Made by a program: the position numbers and the translations under genes. Positions 58,550-64,000 of a stretch of DNA of 64,000 nucleotides are shown here, in pieces; positions within the stretch are counted from its first letter, which is position 1, and the number at the start of each line of letters is the position of its first letter. Under the pieces are notes generated by a model, which was given only the letters and a program-made list of their open reading frames with translations, was not told where the DNA came from and searched no databases. This stretch comes from Amycolatopsis iheyensis (lineage in GTDB: Bacteria; Actinomycetota; Actinomycetes; Mycobacteriales; Pseudonocardiaceae), in the NCBI RefSeq assembly GCF_024703995.1, contig NZ_JAMXQV010000003.1:248001-312000 (forward strand), written 5' to 3'.

Positions 58550-58746
58550 GTGTCACCTGGTGAAGGTTGTTCGTGATACCTGTTCGTCGAATTCGCTCGA
58601 ACAAGTGTTACTCCCTGTGGTGGTGACGCTGGCAACGGTACCGCAACATTCTTCGATCATGGCGCTGGCCCCGGCGCAGTTTTGATCATCTGTAACATTT
58701 TCCGGTCTTCGGTCGACCAGGTGGGCGAACGAGGACGGAGTGGTGC
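58550..58746. other. AT-richer spacer between divergent membrane-protein genes
   Basis: Carries both promoters. An inverted repeat TGTTCG-N11-CGAACA is present at 58581-58603, a possible operator. No RNA gene or open frame is evident. Confidence 0.35.
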
Positions 58747-59061
58747 ATGTTCGTGTATTCCATTGTGCTGGCCGACGGCGAAGGGCAGCGAGCGGCCGTC
58801 GTGGGCTGGATTGTCTTGGCTGCCGTCGTGGTGATCGGAGTGCTTGCTGTCGTCGTCGCCGCAGCCGTTGCGGGTGACAATCTTCTCGATGCGCTGACGC
58901 GACGAGTCCCCGCTTATCGCGCTGGGTGGTTCGGACTGCTGATCGGTGGTCTCGGCCTGGTCGCGCTGGGTTTTGTCTTGGCCAGCTTCGGGCTCGGGCT
59001 GGCCGGGGGTGTCTTGTTGTTCCTCGTGTGGCAGATCTCGGACCGCAGCGACCGTGTTTGA
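58747..59061 (+). CDS. Small membrane protein
   Basis: 104 residues with two strong hydrophobic segments (about 15-43 and 60-97) and a short charged loop LLDALTRRVPAYRAG. It ends in a hydrophilic tail, SDRSDRV. A possible membrane-stress or partner protein; function unknown. Convergent with the TMEM175-like gene. Confidence 0.6.
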   Translation: MFVYSIVLADGEGQRAAVVGWIVLAAVVVIGVLAVVVAAAVAGDNLLDALTRRVPAYRAGWFGLLIGGLGLVALGFVLASFGLGLAGGVLLFLVWQISDRSDRV

Positions 59062-59070
59062 GCCCGGACC

Positions 59071-59697
59071 CTAGCTCGACTCACCCGGCGCGTGGACGGA
59101 GCGGTCCTGGACCCGACGAGCGACGGCGAGCACGACCGGCGCGGCAGGCCAGCACAGGTAAGCCCCGCTGCCGTCGACCAGGAACGAAACCGGCACCGAC
59201 ACCGCGAAAACCCCGGCCAGGCAGAGACTCCGCACCTGACTCTGCCCGAACTCCAGAGGCGCGAAGTCCGTCCGATACAGCCGCCCGCGCCGAGCCTCCC
59301 GGACAATGAGCGCGAACGTCGTCGACGCCAGCACCTGCACCAGCGCGTACAAACTGAACCGCGGCGGGAAAGCTCCCTCGGCGGTAAGGACCCGGGTCGC
59401 GAACGGCATCAGGACCTGCATGAACAGCCAAACCAGCGTCAGGCTGGTCAACCGCCCGGACAGTGTGTCGACGTAACGGAAGATCTCGTGGTGAGCCCGC
59501 CAGTGCGCCGCGATCACCGTGAAGCTCAGCGCGAACGCCAGGTACTCCTTGCCGTGGCCCAGCGCCGAGCTCAGCATCGCGTTCGTGGTGTCGCCCGTCG
59601 GGATCGGGAGTTCCAGTGCCAGCAACGTGAGCGCGATCGCGATCACCGCGTCGACGAACATCGTGAGGCGGTCGGCGGCCGCCTCGCTGGCCTTCAT
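59071..59697 (-). CDS. TMEM175-family (DUF1211) channel-like protein
   Basis: 208 residues with about six membrane helices. The first helix carries FVDAVIAIALTLLALEL, the hallmark FSDxxxAIxxTLLxLEx of TMEM175 proteins, which form K+-selective channels in bacteria and lysosomes. One six-helix repeat per chain is the bacterial form (tetramer). ATG 59697 overlaps the stop of the membrane gene upstream (ATGA). Confidence 0.83.
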   Translation of the reverse strand: MKASEAAADRLTMFVDAVIAIALTLLALELPIPTGDTTNAMLSSALGHGKEYLAFALSFTVIAAHWRAHHEIFRYVDTLSGRLTSLTLVWLFMQVLMPFATRVLTAEGAFPPRFSLYALVQVLASTTFALIVREARRGRLYRTDFAPLEFGQSQVRSLCLAGVFAVSVPVSFLVDGSGAYLCWPAAPVVLAVARRVQDRSVHAPGESS

Positions 59698-60203
59698 CGG
59701 ACGGCCGGCTGGGTGGCCAGGCGCTGGGAGCGCACCGCGAGGACGATCATGACCGCCGGGATCAGCAGGTCGGTGATCAGGACGCCGCCGGTGTTGCCCG
59801 GGGCGTGGTCGCCGCCCGCGAACCACTGGTAGATGTGGCCGGCCAGGGCTCCCCACAGGAACATGCCGCCGCCGAGGCCGATCGTGATGCGCTCGCGTGC
59901 CGAGGCCGATGCCGCGCGGAAGCCCATGATCGCCAAGCCTAGGTTGGCGAAGGCGATTTCGAACAGGAACGGCGTGCGGGGGAAGCCGATCGCGGTGGCC
60001 ATCACGTCCGGGACGGCCAGGAACGCCACCGTCATCCACAGGCTGCCGATGCCGAACGCGCCGATCGCCCACCAGCGCTGCCAGATCTCCAGGCGCTCCT
60101 CGGTGGAGGTGGCGCGGCGGCCGCGCACGTAGGCGCCGATGGCCGGGACCACGATCCAGACCAGGGGAAACGCTGACTGGGCTACGAAGCTGAGGTTGTC
60201 CAT
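59694..60203 (-). CDS. Four-helix membrane protein, DUF6790-like
   Basis: 169 residues with four or five hydrophobic helices. The motif FEIAFANLGLAIMGF, followed by the GGGMFLWGALAGHIYQ segment, is typical of this uncharacterised family. Co-translated with the TMEM175-like gene and divergent from a MarR gene with an operator-like palindrome in the gap. Function unknown. Confidence 0.7.
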   Translation of the reverse strand: MDNLSFVAQSAFPLVWIVVPAIGAYVRGRRATSTEERLEIWQRWWAIGAFGIGSLWMTVAFLAVPDVMATAIGFPRTPFLFEIAFANLGLAIMGFRAASASARERITIGLGGGMFLWGALAGHIYQWFAGGDHAPGNTGGVLITDLLIPAVMIVLAVRSQRLATQPAVR

Positions 60204-60227
60204 GACTTCAATCTTGCATGGTTAACA

Positions 60228-60239
60228 TTAACTAGTCAA
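60228..60239. promoter_or_regulatory. MarR operator
   Basis: TTAACTAGTCAA is a 12-bp palindrome with one mismatched pair, in the 56-bp gap between the membrane-protein operon and the MarR gene. A second TTAAC just upstream (60222-60226) extends the AT-rich site. Likely bound by the MarR protein of this pair. Confidence 0.6.
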
Positions 60240-60259
60240 CACTCTGCTAGGCTGACGAC

Positions 60260-60679
60260 GTGGACGAAGGACTCGCAGACTTGCTGCACCGCGTGGTCAT
60301 GCTGATCGGCGAAGCGGCCCGGCGGCGCACCGATGGCCAGGACGGCCTGACCTACAGCCAGATCCGGCTGCTCGGCACGCTGGAAGACATCGAACCGGCG
60401 ACGCAGCATCGGCTGGCCCAGGCGTTGTCGGTGTCGGACCCGGCGATCAGCCGGGCGCTGCGGCCGCTGGAGGAGGGCGGCCTGGTGCAGATCGTCGTCG
60501 ACCCCGCCCATGCGCGACGGCGTCTGGTCACGCTCACCGACGCCGGCCGGAAAGCTTTCCACGACAACGGGAAACCGCTTTACGACGAGTTCCGCGCCGC
60601 GCTCGTCGCCGCCGGGTTCCCCTATGAGCGCTACCTCGAGGACACCTTCCGGCTGGCCGAGCTCCTCGAAGCCGACTAA
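60260..60679 (+). CDS. MarR-family regulator
   Basis: 139 residues from a GTG. The winged helix has TYSQIRLLGTLEDIEPATQHRLAQALSVSDPAISRALRPLEEGG and the wing DPAHARRRLVTLTD. Divergent from the TMEM175-like operon, which it probably regulates together with itself. Confidence 0.86.
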   Translation: MDEGLADLLHRVVMLIGEAARRRTDGQDGLTYSQIRLLGTLEDIEPATQHRLAQALSVSDPAISRALRPLEEGGLVQIVVDPAHARRRLVTLTDAGRKAFHDNGKPLYDEFRAALVAAGFPYERYLEDTFRLAELLEAD

Positions 60680-60745
60680 ACCGGTCCGGTGACTCAAGCG
60701 TTCAAGGGGTGATGAAGTCGGCCCAGACCGCCTCGACCAGGCAAT

Positions 60746-60771
60746 AGTGACACTTTTGCGTGAATTGCCAC
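60746..60771. promoter_or_regulatory. 26-bp shared motif at the beta-propeller lipoprotein promoter
   Basis: Reverse-orientation partner of the element at 14007-14032: AGTGACACTTTT at its left and TTGCCAC at its right end, with 22 of 26 bases matching. A TACGGT -10 box follows at 60792-60797, about the same distance as at the other promoter. The remainder of the 168-bp gap carries nothing else I recognise. Confidence 0.6.
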
Positions 60772-60847
60772 TCGGGTGCGCCGTGGTCCGCTACGGTCTC
60801 GCTGTGGCTCCGGCCGGAGCGGCTCGAACGGGGGAAGGTACACACGC

Positions 60848-62167
60848 ATGCGGCGGACTTTGGTCATTTCGGCTTGCCTGGGAGCCGTGCTCGCGGCCGC
60901 CGGCTGCGGTGGGGACGTCGACGGCTCCGCCTCGACGCCCAGCGGGTCGGCGCCGGCGTCGGCGCCCACTTCTTCCGCCGTGCCCGCGGCGAAGACCGCC
61001 GATCCGCCCGTGGCCTTCGACAAGACCGCCCCCGTCAAGCTGCCCGCCGGGGCACTGCGCGCGAACGTCGCCGGCAGCGTCACCTCGGTCTTCATGACGC
61101 TGCGGGACCGCACCGGCTACATCGTCACGCCCACCGCCCTGAACGTCGTGGACGTGCTCACCGGCGAGCAGAAGTGGACCGTCCCCTTCGAACGGCAGCC
61201 CGGTGATCCCTACAACCAGAGCGGGCCGTTCGTGAACACCACCGGACCGCGGCCGCCGGCCGTCGGCGACAAGCTCGTCGTCGCCGCGGTTCCGGCCCTC
61301 GTCCCCGAAAAGGGCACCACGCCCGCCTACATCGCGCTGTCGGTCGTCGCGGCGGATGTCGACAAGGGGACCAAGGTCTGGTCGTCCGAGACCAAGGTCT
61401 CCGAAAACCAGTACGCCGACGCGAGCAACGCCGTCACCAAGGTCGTCGCGATCACCGACAAAGCCGTGATCGCCGGCTACGGTCGCTCCAGCGACGAGCA
61501 CGTCACCGTCGCGCTCGACCCCGCCAGCGGCAAAACCCTGTGGGAGCGCAAGGACTACGACGCGGGCAGCGTGTACGGCGATGTCGTCGTCGGCGCCGAC
61601 TACAACGTCGCCGAGAACTCCTCGATGGTCCAGGCGACCGCGCTCGACCTGCTCACCGGGCAGCAGAAGTGGGTCGGCGCCGCGCAGTCGGCCTCGGTCG
61701 AGGTGACCCCCGCCGACCCGGCGCTGGTCGTGCTCACCCGGACCGACTACAACAGCGGGCACGCGTTCCTCGTGTTCCTCGATCCCGCCACCGGCGCGGA
61801 GAAGGGCAAGGTCGAGGGCGAGAAGGGCTTCGGCATGTCCTCGTACGGGAACTGCTACTACGACGAGCAGTCGGTGGTCGTCTGCAACGCGAGCGGGGTG
61901 CTCACCGCCTACGACGCCAAGACCGCCGCCAAGCTCTGGACGCTGCCCGACCAGGCCGCGAACCGGGTGGCCCCCGGCATCACCCTGGCCTGGCACGGCG
62001 CCGTCTACGGCGAGACCAGCGGCCGGCAGCCGATCGTGCTCGACGCCAAGACCGGCCAGGACCGGGAGACCGACGACGTCGGCATCTTCCCGGCCCTGGT
62101 GAGCAAGTACGTCGGCATCGACGCCGGCGAAGACGGCGCACCGCTGGCGTACCCGATCAAGAAGTAG
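60848..62167 (+). CDS. PQQ-like beta-propeller lipoprotein
   Basis: 439 residues. The signal peptide ends in a lipobox LAAAGC near residue 20. A serine/alanine-rich linker follows to about 50, then a propeller of PQQ-like repeats: NVVDVLTGEQKWTVP, VALDPASGKTLWERKD, ATALDLLTGQQKWVG, LTAYDAKTAAKLWTLP. No PQQ ligands are evident; such proteins are usually extracellular scaffolds or sensors. It ends 4 bases before a receptor kinase gene, so it may be its surface partner. Confidence 0.85.
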   Translation: MRRTLVISACLGAVLAAAGCGGDVDGSASTPSGSAPASAPTSSAVPAAKTADPPVAFDKTAPVKLPAGALRANVAGSVTSVFMTLRDRTGYIVTPTALNVVDVLTGEQKWTVPFERQPGDPYNQSGPFVNTTGPRPPAVGDKLVVAAVPALVPEKGTTPAYIALSVVAADVDKGTKVWSSETKVSENQYADASNAVTKVVAITDKAVIAGYGRSSDEHVTVALDPASGKTLWERKDYDAGSVYGDVVVGADYNVAENSSMVQATALDLLTGQQKWVGAAQSASVEVTPADPALVVLTRTDYNSGHAFLVFLDPATGAEKGKVEGEKGFGMSSYGNCYYDEQSVVVCNASGVLTAYDAKTAAKLWTLPDQAANRVAPGITLAWHGAVYGETSGRQPIVLDAKTGQDRETDDVGIFPALVSKYVGIDAGEDGAPLAYPIKK

Positions 62168-62171
62168 GGAA

Positions 62172-64000
62172 ATGAACGACACCTGGAGCGTGCCGGGGTA
62201 CGCCGAAGTGGATGTGCTCGGCACCGGCGGGTTCGGGCGGGTCGTGCTGGCCAAGCACGAGGCGTCGGGCCGGATGGTGGCGATCAAGTACCTGCGCGCC
62301 GAGTTCCTCGCCGACGCGCGGATCGCCGACGGCTTCCGGCACGAGGCGTGGCTGCTGTCCGGCGTGCGGAGCCCGCACGTCGTGCGGCTCTTCGACTTCG
62401 TCGAGACGCCGCAGGGCGCCGCGCTGGTCATGGAAGCCGTGCCCGGAGTGTCGCTGCGCGCGCTGCTGGTGGCGGAGAACGTCCTGGAGCCGGAGGCGGC
62501 GCTGGCGATCCTCAAGGGCTCGCTGCTCGGCCTCGCCGACGCGCACGCGGTCGGCGTGGTCCACCGGGACTACAAGCCGGGCAACGTCCTGGTGTCGCGG
62601 GAAGGCGAGTCGAAGCTCGTCGACTTCGGACTGGCCACTTTGGACGGCCACAACGGACTCACCGCCGGTTCCCCCGCCTACATGGCGCCGGAGCAGTGGG
62701 CGGGACAGCCGGGGGTGCCCGCCACCGACGTGTACGCGGCCACCTGTGTGTTCTACCAGTGCGTCACCGGGCATCGGCCGTTCGAGGCGGACACGAGCGA
62801 GCAGCTGCGCGCCCTGCACGGGGGAGCGCCGGTGCCGCTGGACGCGGTGCCCGAGGCGCTGCGCCCGTTGATCGGGCGCGGCATGGCGAAGGACCCGGCG
62901 TGGCGCCCGGCGACGGCGGGCGCCTTCGTGACCGAGCTGGAAGCCGTCGCCCGCAAGGCCTACGGCAAGAACTGGGAGAAGCGCGGCTGGAAGCGGCTCG
63001 CCACCTCGGCCGCGGCGCTGACCGCGCTGACGCCGCTGGCGCTGCTGACCACCGCCGGCACGGCCGCCGCCCCGGTCGCGGCAGCCGGCGCCGGAGCCGG
63101 CGTGTCGGTGGGCACCGGGACCGGCACGACGGCGGTGGTGGCGGGCAAGATCGCCATCGCCGTCGCGATCCTCGGCGGCCTGGTCGCCGGGGGATTGGTG
63201 ATCTTCTCGCCCGGTGACGACCCGCCGGCCCCGCCACCGCCGCTCACGGTCGCCCTGCAGACGATGTCGGGGCGGGACCAGGCGCTGCCGATCACCTACG
63301 AGCTCCAGTACCCGCAGGTGTCCGGCGGCCCGGACGCCGGGGTCCGGCAGCGGCTCAACGACGCGTTGCGGGCACCGGCCGACAAGCGGCTCAAGTCCAT
63401 CCGGGACGGGGTCTCGGGCAACCTGGAGCGGGTCAAGGAACAGGGCGAGACGGTCGCGATGCACTCGTCCGCGCGGGTCCTGGCGCAGACGCCCGGCCTG
63501 CTTTCCGTGCGGTACGACCACGATCTCGACTCGGACGTGCTGGGGCACACCACCTGGCGGTTCCCCGAGGCGCTTTCGGTCGACCTCGCGACGGGGCGGA
63601 CGCTGGGGCCCAAGGACGTCTTCCGGCCCGAGATCCTGACGCCCGCCGGCATGCGGACGCTGACGCAGCGGCTGGCGCCGCACACGCGGAACGGCTTCTG
63701 CACGGTGCCGACGGTCGTCGGGGACCCGGAGCGGCAGGTCAGCATCGACGCCGCGGAGCGGTCCGGCGGCGGTGACCACGTGCCGGCCGCGACGTTCGGG
63801 TTCACCGACGCCGGTATCGAGTTCGAAGTCCTGTGGTACGACCTCGGCTGCGCCACCGCGGCCGGGAACGAGACCGTGGTGCTGCCCTACGCCGAGCTCG
63901 GCGACCTGCTGCAGCCGAAGGTCCTGACGATGCTGGGCAAGCCGGTGTCGTCCGCTTCTTCTTCGACAGCGCCGAAGACATCGGGGCAGGCGGGTGCCGG
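62172..64000 (+). CDS. Receptor-type Ser/Thr protein kinase, 3' end cut by window edge
   Basis: 609 codons are present and the frame is still open at the end. The kinase domain (about 8-265) has the glycine loop GTGGFGRVVLAKH, ATP lysine K39 (VAIKYL), HRDYKPGN with D133, DFG in LVDFGLA, and APE in YMAPEQ. An alanine-rich segment and a membrane helix (about 325-345) follow. The extracellular part resembles DUF3298/RsiV-like domains (LGPKDVF). Activation by an extracellular ligand is likely. Paired with the upstream lipoprotein. Confidence 0.88.
   Translation, partial: MNDTWSVPGYAEVDVLGTGGFGRVVLAKHEASGRMVAIKYLRAEFLADARIADGFRHEAWLLSGVRSPHVVRLFDFVETPQGAALVMEAVPGVSLRALLVAENVLEPEAALAILKGSLLGLADAHAVGVVHRDYKPGNVLVSREGESKLVDFGLATLDGHNGLTAGSPAYMAPEQWAGQPGVPATDVYAATCVFYQCVTGHRPFEADTSEQLRALHGGAPVPLDAVPEALRPLIGRGMAKDPAWRPATAGAFVTELEAVARKAYGKNWEKRGWKRLATSAAALTALTPLALLTTAGTAAAPVAAAGAGAGVSVGTGTGTTAVVAGKIAIAVAILGGLVAGGLVIFSPGDDPPAPPPPLTVALQTMSGRDQALPITYELQYPQVSGGPDAGVRQRLNDALRAPADKRLKSIRDGVSGNLERVKEQGETVAMHSSARVLAQTPGLLSVRYDHDLDSDVLGHTTWRFPEALSVDLATGRTLGPKDVFRPEILTPAGMRTLTQRLAPHTRNGFCTVPTVVGDPERQVSIDAAERSGGGDHVPAATFGFTDAGIEFEVLWYDLGCATAAGNETVVLPYAELGDLLQPKVLTMLGKPVSSASSSTAPKTSGQAGA

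Noticed and set aside
1..64000. tRNA, rRNA, insertion sequence or prophage genes
   Set aside because: None recognised on either strand: no transposase motifs, no integrase, no cloverleaf seen by eye.

Overview
The window is about 70 % GC with GC-rich third codon positions, many GTG starts, frequent 4-base start/stop overlaps (ATGA, GTGA) and several apparently leaderless genes. It also has a mycofactocin cluster, F420-type luciferase-like oxidoreductases, a LAL regulator, TMEM175 and many TetR/GntR/MarR switches. Together these point to a soil actinomycete, most likely Pseudonocardiaceae (Amycolatopsis-like). That taxonomic call is inference; no rRNA or tRNA gene was seen.

Layout. 1-2.6 kb: a truncated TetR gene divergent from a short-chain dehydrogenase (SDR), then a phosphotransferase. 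2.6-4.5 kb: leuA behind a leucine leader peptide and alternative hairpins. 4.5-10.2 kb, minus strand: ABC ATPase, GntR, a P450/ferredoxin/ferredoxin-reductase operon, MarR, GntR. 10.3-18.2 kb: small regulator/enzyme pairs with readable operators, galE, a lipoprotein and a two-component system. 18.3-26.1 kb: a secreted TAP-type hydrolase, a frame-broken GT39 membrane glycosyltransferase, TetR/SMP-30/luciferase-like genes, AraC/VOC and DinB.

26.1-34.6 kb is the most unusual part. After an AT-richer 359-bp gap comes a tight six-gene operon: a non-haem Fe/2-oxoglutarate amino-acid hydroxylase of the BesD-like group, an argininosuccinate synthase paralogue, a formyltransferase, an APC permease, an aberrant ornithine-type carbamoyltransferase and an SDR. 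A RidA-like gene and a second APC permease follow. I recognise no known product. The gene set suggests hydroxylation, carbamoylation, amination and formylation of a basic amino acid.

34.6-40.9 kb is a complete but rearranged mycofactocin locus (mftR divergent from mftA-B-C-E-SDR-F-D) with two near-identical operators at the mftA promoter. 41-46 kb: a membrane-anchored P-loop/Sel1-repeat protein, an alcohol dehydrogenase, a flavoprotein and a VOC protein. 46-57.6 kb: a LAL regulator and further regulator/enzyme pairs, including a RidA, DauR-like regulator and threonine-dehydratase-type operon. 57.6-64 kb: small membrane proteins (one TMEM175-like), MarR, a beta-propeller lipoprotein and a Ser/Thr kinase cut by the window end.

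Two DNA-level signals cross gene boundaries: a 13-bp palindrome of the form GTCCANWGTGGAC, recurring inside and between genes and forcing rare codons, and a 26-bp motif shared, in opposite orientation, by the promoters of the two lipoprotein genes.
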